The position numbers and the translations under genes are program-made. The notes beneath the pieces were generated by a model that saw only the letters and a program-made list of their open reading frames with translations, was not told where the DNA came from and did not search any database. DNA of 64,000 nucleotides, from the NCBI RefSeq assembly GCF_002953255.1, contig NZ_CP026498.1, positions 1,845,291 through 1,909,290 on the forward strand. The letters run 5' to 3'. Source of the stretch: Streptomyces sp. CB01881 (GTDB taxonomy: Bacteria; Actinomycetota; Actinomycetes; Streptomycetales; Streptomycetaceae). Shown here in pieces: positions 15,498 to 23,246 of the stretch. How positions within the stretch are numbered: the stretch's first letter is position 1; every line of letters starts with the position of its first letter.

Positions 15498-16517
15498 TCA
15501 GGGCAGTTCGCGGCGGATCACCGGGGCGACCTCGCTCGCGAACAGCTCCAGCTGCTCGTGCTGCACCTCCTCGGTGAGCGAGTCCACCCCGATGCCGACC
15601 ACCTCGTTGCCGAAGGCCTCGTGGTAGCGGTGGATCTTCTCGATCACCTGCTGCGGACTGCCGACCAGCGCCGACCCCCGTTCCAGCGCGTCCTCCAGCG
15701 AGGCGAACGGCGAGTTGTTGTGCCTGCCCGCCGCGGAGTCGAACAGCGCGTCCCAGTACGGGCGGAAGCCCTCGACGGCGTCCTGCGAACGCCTGGCGAT
15801 GAACAGGCCACCGAAGCCGGTGCCGACCCTGGCATCCTTCGGGTCGTGGCCGTAGTGCTCCCAGCGCTCGCGGTAGTGGTCGACCAGCGCCTTGTACTTC
15901 GCCAGCGGGTGAAAGGAGTTGGCTGAGAACAGCGGGTCGCCGTAGCGGGCCGCGAGGTCGGTGGACTGCTCACTGGTGGCGCTGCCGTGCCAGACCGGGA
16001 TCGGGTCCTGCAACGGGCGCGGCGAGGTGGTGACCTCCTTGAGCGGCGGCCGGGTGCTCCCCTCCCAGCTCACCTTCTCCTCCCGCCAGAGCCGGTGCAG
16101 CAGGCCGTAGTTCTCGGCCAGCACGTCCCACTGCCGCTCCTCCGGCAGGCCGAACAGGTCGAAGTGGCGCGGGTCGTTGCCCTTGCCGATGATCAGTTCG
16201 AGGCGGCCGCCGGAGAGTTGGTCCAGTACCGCGTAGTCCTCGGCGACCCGGACCGGATCGAGGATGCTGAGCACGGTGACGGTGGTGAAGAGCCGGATGG
16301 TGGACGTCCGGGCGGCGATGGCGCTGAGCAGCACGGGCGGCGCCGGGGAGAGAAACGGCTCACCGTGCCGCTCCCCCACCCCGTAGCCGTCGAAGCCGAG
16401 CCGTTCAGCGGTGACGGCCTGGTCGATGACGTTGTGCAGCTTCTCGTACGGGGTGCGCTGCACGCCAGTGACGGGGTCGGGTCCATTGGCGACGAGGGAC
16501 GAGACGGTGAACCGCAT
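15498..16517 (-). CDS. LLM-class flavin-dependent monooxygenase
   Basis: A 339-residue luciferase-like TIM barrel: GFDGYGVGERHGEPFL, RLFTTVTVLSILDPVRVAEDYAVLDQLSGGRLEL and GSPQQVIEKIHRYHEAFG are typical. It would use reduced FMN and oxygen to oxidise an unidentified substrate. The ATG at 16517 has AAGGAG five bases before it. A short Cys-codon leader ORF lies 289 bp upstream on the same strand, and SsuD and sulfonate transport genes are about 2 kb away. A role in organosulfur breakdown is inferred from that context. Confidence 0.88.
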   Translation of the reverse strand: MRFTVSSLVANGPDPVTGVQRTPYEKLHNVIDQAVTAERLGFDGYGVGERHGEPFLSPAPPVLLSAIAARTSTIRLFTTVTVLSILDPVRVAEDYAVLDQLSGGRLELIIGKGNDPRHFDLFGLPEERQWDVLAENYGLLHRLWREEKVSWEGSTRPPLKEVTTSPRPLQDPIPVWHGSATSEQSTDLAARYGDPLFSANSFHPLAKYKALVDHYRERWEHYGHDPKDARVGTGFGGLFIARRSQDAVEGFRPYWDALFDSAAGRHNNSPFASLEDALERGSALVGSPQQVIEKIHRYHEAFGNEVVGIGVDSLTEEVQHEQLELFASEVAPVIRRELP

Positions 16518-16528
16518 GCGGTCTCCTT

Positions 16529-16623
16529 GTGGGGCGTTCGTTGGCCGGAGGGGCCGTTTCGTTGGCCGTGGGGCGTTCGTTGGCCCTGGGGCGTTCGTTG
16601 GCCGCAGGGGCCGTTTCGATGGC
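16529..16623. repeat. Interspersed GGCGTTCGTTGGCC repeats
   Basis: Three copies of GGGGCGTTCGTTGGCC alternate with two of GGGGCCGTTTCGWTGGCC, in units of 18 or 21 bp. They lie between the Cys leader and the LLM start codon, just upstream of its ribosome site. Confidence 0.8.
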
Positions 16624-16806
16624 CTGCGAGGCGGTCGGCGGCCGGGGGACGTCCGACGGCCTGCGGGGGCGTTCGGAGGGTCGGCCCCGCAGGCGTGCAG
16701 CGGGGCCGGGCGACGGCGGTGACCCGGCGAAGCGCCCGGGACACGGCTGCGCTCGCACGGGGGCAGCACCGGGGCGGGATGACGCGGAGTCGGCTCTCGG
16801 GCGGTG

Positions 16807-16881
16807 TCAGCGCGAGGCGGGGCGCGGGCTGCGGGGGCTGCCGGAACGACAACAGCGCAGGGACGCGGCGGACTCGGACAT
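16807..16881 (-). CDS. Cys-codon leader peptide (24 aa) upstream of the LLM gene
   Basis: A short ORF, MSESAASLRCCRSGSPRSPR and four more residues. The ATG at 16881 is preceded by AGGGGGGAGCGGTG, a strong ribosome site. Two adjacent Cys codons follow SLR. Similar Cys-codon uORFs in actinobacteria precede sulfur-assimilation genes and act as cysteine-sensing attenuators. It is too short for homology to settle; position, ribosome site and tandem Cys codons are the evidence. Confidence 0.6.
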   Translation of the reverse strand: MSESAASLRCCRSGSPRSPRPASR

Positions 16882-16991
16882 CACCGCTCCCCCCTTCGCC
16901 TCGCACACACACGATCCACCGCGAGCTTATGCACCGGCCACGAGCGGGGCAAGGGCTTGATACAGGCCGCCGGACTGGCAGGATGTCCGGC

Positions 16992-17981
16992 ATGACCTAC
17001 CTCGCCGCGGATGACCGCTATGCCTCGATGACCTACCGCCGGGCCGGCCGCAGTGGCGTTCAACTGCCCGCCGTCTCGCTGGGCCTGTGGCACAACTTCG
17101 GTGACACCCAGCCACTGGACGTGCAGCGGGCGGTCCTGCGCCGCGCCTTCGACCGGGGCATCACCCACTTCGACCTGGCGAACAACTACGGCCCGCCGTA
17201 CGGCAGCGCCGAGCGCAACTTCGGCTACCTGTTCGCGCAGGACTTCCGCCCGTACCGGGACGAGCTGTTCATCGCCAGCAAGGCCGGCTACGACATGTGG
17301 CCGGGCCCGTACGGCGACGGCGGCAGCCGCAAGTACCTGCTGGCCAGCCTCGACCAGTCGCTGGGCCGGATGGGCCTGGACTACGTGGACGTCTTCTACT
17401 CGCACCGCTACGACCCGGACACTCCCCTGGAGGAGACGATGGGCGCGCTGGACTCGGCGGTCCGCTCGGGCCGCGCCCTGTACGCCGGCATCTCCAACTA
17501 CCCGGCGGAGCAGCACCGCGAGGCGGTCGCGATCCTGCGCGAGCTGGGCACGCCGGTCCTGATGAACCAGTGCGCGTACTCCATCCTCAACCGGTACGTG
17601 GAGGACGGCGTACTGGATGCGGTCGGCGAGACGCAGACCAGCCTGATCGCCTACTCCCCGCTCGCCCAGGGGCTGTTGACCGACCGCTACCTCTCCGGCG
17701 AGGTGCCGGCGGGGTCGCGGATGTCGGTCGGGCACTTCCTCAAGGAGGAGGCGCTGACCGGGGCGAAGCTGGAGCAGCTGCGGGCCCTGAGCAAGGTCGC
17801 CGAGCGGCGCGGGCAGACCCTCGCGCAGCTGGCGCTGTCCTGGGTGCTGCGGGACGAGCGGGTGGTGTCGGTGATCATCGGCGCCAGCAGTGTCACCCAG
17901 CTGGACCAGAACATCGACGCGCTGAACGGCGGCCCGCTGACCGCCGAGGAGATCGCGGAGATCGACGCGCTGAGCCGGTGA
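16992..17981 (+). CDS. Aldo/keto reductase (YghZ/GPR type)
   Basis: A 329-residue NADPH-dependent TIM-barrel reductase. Motifs include GITHFDLANNYGPPYGSAE with the catalytic Tyr and Asp, FIASKAGY, GLDYVDVFYSHR with the catalytic His, AGISNYPAEQ and VIIGASSVTQLDQN. The pattern fits the subgroup of E. coli YghZ (L-glyceraldehyde-3-phosphate reductase). The ATG at 16992 is favoured because AGGA lies eight bases upstream; an ATG at 16983 is also in frame. It is divergent from the LLM gene and ends before a strong terminator. Confidence 0.92.
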   Translation: MTYLAADDRYASMTYRRAGRSGVQLPAVSLGLWHNFGDTQPLDVQRAVLRRAFDRGITHFDLANNYGPPYGSAERNFGYLFAQDFRPYRDELFIASKAGYDMWPGPYGDGGSRKYLLASLDQSLGRMGLDYVDVFYSHRYDPDTPLEETMGALDSAVRSGRALYAGISNYPAEQHREAVAILRELGTPVLMNQCAYSILNRYVEDGVLDAVGETQTSLIAYSPLAQGLLTDRYLSGEVPAGSRMSVGHFLKEEALTGAKLEQLRALSKVAERRGQTLAQLALSWVLRDERVVSVIIGASSVTQLDQNIDALNGGPLTAEEIAEIDALSR

Positions 17982-18077
17982 GGCCGTGAGGCGCTGAGGC
18001 ACTGAGGCGTGCCGTCGGCGGCGAGGCGCCGGGACGGCGTGCGGTGCACGGCGTGCGGTCCGCGGTGTGCGGCCTGC

Positions 18078-18107
18078 GATGCGGCCCGGGTGGTTCCGGG
18101 CCGCATC
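18078..18107. terminator. Perfect hairpin after the aldo/keto reductase
   Basis: GATGCGGCCCGG and CCGGGCCGCATC form a 12-bp perfect stem with a six-base loop. It lies between the convergent reductase and ssuD genes. Confidence 0.85.
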
Positions 18108-18279
18108 GCCGCCGTGACCTGCGGGGGCTTCGGGGCGTTGCACCGTCCACACACGTCCTTCGAGACCCCGGGAGTCCCCGTGCGGACGATCCTCCTGCGC
18201 GCCCTGGCCCGCTTCGCCCGTCAGCTGGCGCTGACCTCGCCGGTGCCGTTCCCGATGCTGCCGGGCACGCCCCCGCGCG

Positions 18280-19356
18280 CTACCGGCGATTGACGCCCAG
18301 TGCGGGCAGCACCGTCTCCGCCACCCGGTGGGCCTCCTCAAGCAGCGGGTTGCCGGAGAGGATGAAGGTGTCCACCCCGAGCGACTCGAACTCCTGGAGG
18401 CGCTCGACCACCTGGGCGGTGGAACCGACCACCGCGGTGCCCGGTCCGGGCCGGAACAGGCTCATGCCGGGCCAGAGGTTCGGGTGGCTCTCCAACTCCC
18501 GGGCCCGCGCCGGGACCCTGCCGCCGTGCTGGCGGAACTGGCGCTGCCAGCCGACCCCGTCCTCCCCCTTGGCGCCGCCCAGCTGGCGGGCGTACGTCGC
18601 CTCGCTGGTGACGTCGAGCAGGCGGTCGGCGGCGGCCCAGGCCTCGTCCTCGGTGTCGCGGACGATCAGGTGCAGCCGCAGCCCGATCCGCAGGCTGCGC
18701 CCGTACGCGGCGGCGCGCTCGCGGACCAGGTCCAGTTTCTCCTTGAGCAGGTGCGGCGGTTCGCCCCAGGTGAGGTAGACGTCCACGTGCTCGGCGGCCA
18801 TCTCGATGCCGGCCGCCGAACTGCCCCCGAACCAGAGCGGGATGCCGCCCGGCTGCACCGGGGCGAGCTCGCGCAGGCTCGCCCCGGCGTTCTTCAGGTC
18901 GTAGAACTCGCCCTTGTGGTCGAAGACTTCACCGGCGGTGAGCCGCTTCACGATGGACCAGTACTCACCACTGAGCCGGTAGCGGTCGTCGTGCTCGACG
19001 CCCAAGCCGTACTCGCGTAGCTGCGCGGTCGAGCCGTTGACCACGTTGAAGCGCAGCCGGCCGCCGTGCAGGTGGTCGAAACTGAGCGCCATCTTGGCCA
19101 GCAGGGTGGGCGAGATCAGCCCGGGGTGGACGGCCAGCAGCGGCTTGAACGCCGGGGTGGTCGCGGCCGCGAGGGCGTTGCCGAGATCCCAGACGTCGTA
19201 GAGGTCGGTCGCCAGCAGTGCGCCACTGTAGCCCAACCGCTCGACACTGCCGGCGAGTTGCTGGAGGTAGCGGAGGTCGACCGGGCGGCGGCCGGCCGGC
19301 TCCCACGGGTAGTGGCCCTCACGCGGGATGATGTACCAGAGGACTTCGGAGGCCAT
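18280..19356 (-). CDS. ssuD: Alkanesulfonate monooxygenase-like (SsuD family)
   Basis: A 358-residue LLM flavoenzyme expected to convert sulfonates plus FMNH2 and oxygen to aldehyde and sulfite. SsuD-type stretches are visible: LRFNVVNGSTAQLREYGL, FDHKGEFYDLKNAG, PLWFGGSSAAGIEMAAEHVD and VYLTWGEPPH. It is the last gene of the minus-strand operon, four bases after the stop of the preceding gene (ATG 19356, AAGGCGG nine bases upstream). No flavin reductase is in the window, so FMNH2 must come from elsewhere. Confidence 0.88.
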   Translation of the reverse strand: MASEVLWYIIPREGHYPWEPAGRRPVDLRYLQQLAGSVERLGYSGALLATDLYDVWDLGNALAAATTPAFKPLLAVHPGLISPTLLAKMALSFDHLHGGRLRFNVVNGSTAQLREYGLGVEHDDRYRLSGEYWSIVKRLTAGEVFDHKGEFYDLKNAGASLRELAPVQPGGIPLWFGGSSAAGIEMAAEHVDVYLTWGEPPHLLKEKLDLVRERAAAYGRSLRIGLRLHLIVRDTEDEAWAAADRLLDVTSEATYARQLGGAKGEDGVGWQRQFRQHGGRVPARARELESHPNLWPGMSLFRPGPGTAVVGSTAQVVERLQEFESLGVDTFILSGNPLLEEAHRVAETVLPALGVNRR

Positions 19357-19360
19357 CGGT

Positions 19361-20266
19361 TCAGACCGCCTTGGCGATCGCGGCGGCCACCGGGGCCTCC
19401 AGGGCGGGCAGATGGGCGTCGGCGACGGTCACCGGACGGTCGATGAACCCGACGCCGTGGAAGATGTCCGCGGCCTCCTGCTGCTCGGCGACGAACCCGG
19501 CGGTGGCGGGCTCCAGTTGCCAGGGCAGCGCGGCCAGCGCGGTCCGCCAGTCCTCGGCCGTGCCACCCAGGTCCGCGGCGGCGATCGCGGCCGCCTCTGC
19601 CAGGTTGGCAGCCACCCAGGCGTCCGCCCGGCGCAGCGCGGCGCCGATCGCGGCGATCACCTCGGGGCGGTCGGCGGCGAAGTCCCGGCGGGTGAAGAAC
19701 ACCGAGCGGTCGGTGATCACGTCACCCGTGCGGACCAGCTCGCGAAAGCCGCCGTCCCGGCGGGCGGCGGCCAGTTCGGCGCCCTGGGCGATCCAGCCGG
19801 TGATCTCGCCGTCGCGCAGCCGCTGCGCCTGGTCCTCACCGGCGGCCGGCCGGACGGGGGTGATGTCGGTCGCGTAGGAGAGCCCTTCGGTGTGCAGGGC
19901 CTTGGCGAGCAGGTGGGTCTGCCAGGAGCCGACCCCGAGCACGACGGTGCCGCCCTTGAGGTCGGCGACGGACCGCACCGGGCCGTCGGCGCGGACCAGC
20001 AGCGCGCCGTGGTCCGGGCGGGGCGCGGAGACCGCCGCGTACACCAGGTCGTGGCCGGCGGCCTGGGCGGTGACCGGCGGGGTGGAGCCGGTGCCGCCGA
20101 AGTCGATGGTGCCGTCGGCGAGCAGGGCCCCCGTGCGGGTGCCGTCGGCGTAGTGGTGGAAGGCGCCGGTCTCGCCGAGCGGGGCCAGTTCCTCGTTCAG
20201 GTAGTCCAGCCGGGAGAGGTAGTAGAGCGAGGGGTTGCCGGCGTGGACGCCGAGGGTGATGGCCAT
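19361..20266 (-). CDS. Substrate-binding-protein-like protein without a signal peptide
   Basis: A 301-residue protein with the SsuA/TauA periplasmic-binding fold: GTGSTPPVTAQAAG, VRSVADLKGGTVVLGVGSWQTHL and TGDVITDRSVFFTRRDFA. It starts directly with MAITLGVHAGNPS, so no export signal or lipobox is present. It is likely cytoplasmic, or secreted in an unknown way. It sits between ssuB and ssuD in the operon. The family is usually a transport receptor, but cytoplasmic homologues such as DszB are enzymes. This one lacks a Cys in the DszB catalytic position, so its role is open. Confidence 0.78.
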   Translation of the reverse strand: MAITLGVHAGNPSLYYLSRLDYLNEELAPLGETGAFHHYADGTRTGALLADGTIDFGGTGSTPPVTAQAAGHDLVYAAVSAPRPDHGALLVRADGPVRSVADLKGGTVVLGVGSWQTHLLAKALHTEGLSYATDITPVRPAAGEDQAQRLRDGEITGWIAQGAELAAARRDGGFRELVRTGDVITDRSVFFTRRDFAADRPEVIAAIGAALRRADAWVAANLAEAAAIAAADLGGTAEDWRTALAALPWQLEPATAGFVAEQQEAADIFHGVGFIDRPVTVADAHLPALEAPVAAAIAKAV

Positions 20267-20348
20267 GGTGAACTCCAGTGCGAGTGAGGGGGTTTGGCGG
20301 CTGCTTCGTCGGGCGGCCGGTGGTCGGGCATCGGGCAGGTCGGGCGTC

Positions 20349-20415
20349 GGGCGGGGCCGGGTGTCGGGGCGGGGCCGGGTGTCGGGGCGGGGCCGGGTGT
20401 CGGGGCGGGGTCCGG
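20349..20415. repeat. 18-bp tandem repeat, about 3.7 copies
   Basis: GGGCGGGGCCGGGTGTCG repeats perfectly at 20349, 20367 and 20385, with 13 more bases. It fills the gap inside the ssu operon between ssuB and the next gene and could form structured RNA. Confidence 0.9.
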
Positions 20416-20424
20416 CAGCCGCGG

Positions 20425-21216
20425 TCAGTGGACTCCGAGGTCGGCGAGCAGGCGTCGACGCAGGTCGGCGAAGGCGGGGTCGGCAGGGTCGCGCGGGTGC
20501 CCGACCGTGACACGCTCGTCGCGGACGAGCCGGCCCTCCCGCAGAACGGCGACGCGGTCGGCGAGCCGGACGGCCTCCTCCACGTCGTGGGTGACCAGCA
20601 GGACGGCCGGGCGGTGGCGGCGGACGAGATCGCCGACCAGGTCCTGCATGCGCAGCCGGGTCAGCGCGTCCAGGGCGGCGAACGGCTCGTCCAGCAACAG
20701 CAGTTGCGGCTCTCGGACGAGGGCCCGGGCGAGCGCGACGCGCTGCGCCTCGCCACCGGAGAGGGTGGCGGGCCAGGAGCCGGCGTGCTTCTCCAGGCCG
20801 ACCTCGGCGAGCGCCCGCAGCCCGGTCTCCCGGGTGGCCGCGCCGCGCGGCAGGCCGACGGTGACGTTGGCGAGCACCCGCTTCGAGGGAACCAGCCGGG
20901 GCTCCTGGAAGACCACGGTGCGCACCGGCGGGACGAGGACGGTGCCGGCGTCGGCCTTGTCCAGGGCGCCGAGGATGCGCAGCAGGGTGGTCTTGCCGGT
21001 GCCGCTCGCGCCGAGCAGGGCGACGAACTCGCCGCGGGCGATGGAGAGGTCGACGCCGCCCAGGACGGCCCGGGCGCCGAAGACCCTGCGCAGCCCGCGC
21101 AGGTGGACGGCGGGGCCCCCGGTGGCGGTCGGGCCGGCGGCCGCGGGAAGCGCGGTCGGGCCGGCGGCCGCGGGCGTCGCGGGAAGCGCGGTCGGGGTGG
21201 CGGTCGGGGTGGTCAT
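20425..21216 (-). CDS. ssuB: ABC transporter ATPase, sulfonate type
   Basis: A 263-residue ATP-binding subunit. Walker A is GASGTGKTT, the Q-loop region VFQEPRLVPSK, the signature LSGGEAQRVALARAL, Walker B LLLLDEPF, and the switch His is in THDVEEAV. About 45 N-terminal residues are a Pro/Thr/Ala-rich extension. The ATG at 21216 overlaps the stop of ssuC (ATGA), indicating coupled translation with its permease. It energises import in the nitrate/sulfonate/taurine family. Confidence 0.92.
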   Translation of the reverse strand: MTTPTATPTALPATPAAAGPTALPAAAGPTATGGPAVHLRGLRRVFGARAVLGGVDLSIARGEFVALLGASGTGKTTLLRILGALDKADAGTVLVPPVRTVVFQEPRLVPSKRVLANVTVGLPRGAATRETGLRALAEVGLEKHAGSWPATLSGGEAQRVALARALVREPQLLLLDEPFAALDALTRLRMQDLVGDLVRRHRPAVLLVTHDVEEAVRLADRVAVLREGRLVRDERVTVGHPRDPADPAFADLRRRLLADLGVH

Positions 21217-22148
21217 CGGCCTGCTCCTTGGGTGGCCTTGCGCCAGGGCATCAGAAAGCGTTCCAGGACACGGACGACGCCGTCGGCGCTGAGGCCGAGC
21301 AGCCCGTAGATCAGGATGCAGACGGCGAGGACGTCGGTGCGCGAGTAGTTCTGCGCCTGGGCCATCAGGTAGCCGATGCCCTCGGTGGAGTTGATCTCCT
21401 CGGCGGCGATCAGGGCGATCACGCTGAGCGTCATCGAGAGCCGCAGGCCGGAGAGGAGCGAGGGCAGCGCCCCGGGCAGCACCACGGTGCGCACGACGGC
21501 CCAGCGGCCGAGTCCGAAGCTGCGCATCGCCTCGACCAGCTTGCGGTCGGTGTTGCGGACCCCGCCGGAGGCCGAGACGTACATCGGGAAGCTGGTCGCG
21601 ACGCCGATCAGGGCGATCTTCGCCGTCTCGGTGATGCCGAACCAGACCATGAACAGCGGCACCAGCGCGAGGAACGGCACCGTCCGCAGCACCTGGACCG
21701 CCGAGTCGAGCAGCTCCTCGCCCAGCCGGAAGAACCCGGTGACCACGCCGAGGACGAGCCCGGTGGCGGCGCCGAGGAGCAGGCCGAGGCCGGCCCGGGT
21801 GAGCGAGACGGTCAGCGCGTCGGCGAGCTGGCCGTTGCCCCAGAGCTCGCCGACCGCCTCGGCGACCTGGGCGGGCGAGGCGAGCACGTCCTGGGTCAGC
21901 GCGCCGGTGGCGGAGGCCAGCGCCCAGCCACCGAGCAGGGCGAGCGGGCCGATGGTGCGCAGGGTGACGGCGAGGGCCCGCGGGCGGGGCGCGGGCAGCC
22001 TGGTCCGCGGGGCGACCAGGCCGGCTTCGAGCGCGGCCGCGGTGCCGTCGTCCTCGGCCGCACCCGCGGTCGCAGCCGTGGCGTCCGTGGGAGCCTCGGT
22101 GTCCGTGGGAGCCGCGGTGGCCACGGCCTGCGTCGTGGCGGCGCTCAC
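21213..22148 (-). CDS. ssuC: ABC transporter permease, sulfonate type
   Basis: A 311-residue inner-membrane subunit with a 60-residue Ala/Thr-rich cytoplasmic N terminus and about six helices. FRTVPFLALVPLFMVWFGI-type sequence (seen as LRTVPFLALVPLFMVWFG) and the EAA loop EAMRSFGLGRWAVVRTVVLP identify the SsuC/TauC/NrtB family. The GTG at 22148 overlaps the stop of the preceding lipoprotein gene by four bases. Confidence 0.92.
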   Translation of the reverse strand: MSAATTQAVATAAPTDTEAPTDATAATAGAAEDDGTAAALEAGLVAPRTRLPAPRPRALAVTLRTIGPLALLGGWALASATGALTQDVLASPAQVAEAVGELWGNGQLADALTVSLTRAGLGLLLGAATGLVLGVVTGFFRLGEELLDSAVQVLRTVPFLALVPLFMVWFGITETAKIALIGVATSFPMYVSASGGVRNTDRKLVEAMRSFGLGRWAVVRTVVLPGALPSLLSGLRLSMTLSVIALIAAEEINSTEGIGYLMAQAQNYSRTDVLAVCILIYGLLGLSADGVVRVLERFLMPWRKATQGAGR

Positions 22149-23167
22149 CTGGCACCGTCCGAGAGCGCGCTGATGTCGATCAGGTACGGCTTGACGTCGA
22201 CCAGCTGCTTGGTGACCTTCTGGTCGGCGAAGAACCGGGCGACGGTGCTGAAGCGGGTGGTGTCGGCCTCGGAGATCACGTCCGCGGCGGCGCCCTGCCT
22301 GCCGACGTTGACCGCGACCTCCTTCTCGGCCGCGGTGACGGCGGTCGGGCCGGAGTCGGTGAACACGTTGAGGTAGGCGGCCGGGTCGGCCTTCTCCTTG
22401 AGGCCGTTGTCGTGCAGGTAGGTGTAGAAGGCCCTGACCACCGCCGGGTGCTTGTCGGCGAAGCCGTTGCGCACCGCCCAGACCGCGTAGTTGTCGGAGC
22501 CGACCTCCTTGCCGGTGGCCAGGAAATGCGCTCCGGAGTTGGCGATCGCCGGGGTGGAGAAGGTGTTCCAGGTCGCCCAGGCGTCCACCTGGCCCGAGTT
22601 GAAGACGCCCGAGGTCTGGTCGGCGCGCAGGTAGACGCGCTCGACCTTGTCGGCCGGCACGTTGTTCTTCTCCAGGGCCTTGAGCAGCAGGTACTCGCTG
22701 GTGCCGCCCTGGGAGACGGCGACCTTCCGGCCGACCAGGTCCTGGACGGACTTGATGGGCGAGTGGTTCTTCACCAGGATCCCCTCACCCACCCCGTCCG
22801 GGGCGGTCTGGGCGAACAGCTTGAACCCGGGCTTCTGGGCGAGTGCGGCGACGGCCGAGGTGATCGAGCCCTGGGCGACGTCCAGTTGGTCGGCGGAGAG
22901 GGCCTGGGCCGCGGGGGCGAACGGGCCGGCGCTGCCGGTCCAGGCGACCTTGGCGTGGACGGCGGCCAGGGCCCTGTCCAGCGAGCCGTCCTTCTTGCCG
23001 AGCGCGAGGAAGCCGTTGTTGCCCGGGTCGGGCAGGCGCAGCACGACGTCGGCCCCGGCGCCGCCGTCGGCGGAGGCCTTGGCCCCGTCGGCGGACGAGC
23101 CGCAGGCGGCCAGGGTGGTGGTGGCGAGCAGCGCGGCGGCCGCGAGGGCGGGACGGGGGGTCTTCAC
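22145..23167 (-). CDS. ssuA: Sulfonate ABC transporter substrate-binding lipoprotein
   Basis: A 340-residue receptor. The signal peptide ends in the lipobox LAAC (Cys at about residue 21), so it is anchored to the outer face of the membrane. The mature part has the SsuA pattern: VAQGSITSAVAAL-type binding loop, SVQDLVGRKVAVSQGGTSEYLL, and VDAWATWNTFSTPAI. The GTG at 23167 has TGGAG six bases upstream. It precedes ssuC and ssuB, giving a complete importer. Specificity for sulfonates is inferred from the adjacent ssuD. Confidence 0.9.
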   Translation of the reverse strand: MKTPRPALAAAALLATTTLAACGSSADGAKASADGGAGADVVLRLPDPGNNGFLALGKKDGSLDRALAAVHAKVAWTGSAGPFAPAAQALSADQLDVAQGSITSAVAALAQKPGFKLFAQTAPDGVGEGILVKNHSPIKSVQDLVGRKVAVSQGGTSEYLLLKALEKNNVPADKVERVYLRADQTSGVFNSGQVDAWATWNTFSTPAIANSGAHFLATGKEVGSDNYAVWAVRNGFADKHPAVVRAFYTYLHDNGLKEKADPAAYLNVFTDSGPTAVTAAEKEVAVNVGRQGAAADVISEADTTRFSTVARFFADQKVTKQLVDVKPYLIDISALSDGAR

Positions 23168-23246
23168 TGGTGACTCCAGGTGGGGTCGGCAGGTGGTCGG
23201 AGGGGGGCCGCGCGGATGGTCGGAGGGGGCCGCGCAGGTGGCGCCG

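Noticed and set aside
18180..18293. Small plus-strand ORF (GTG with GGGAG, 37 residues MRTILLRALARFARQL...)
   Set aside because: It sits in the trailer between convergent genes, overlaps the end of ssuD, and shows no family pattern.
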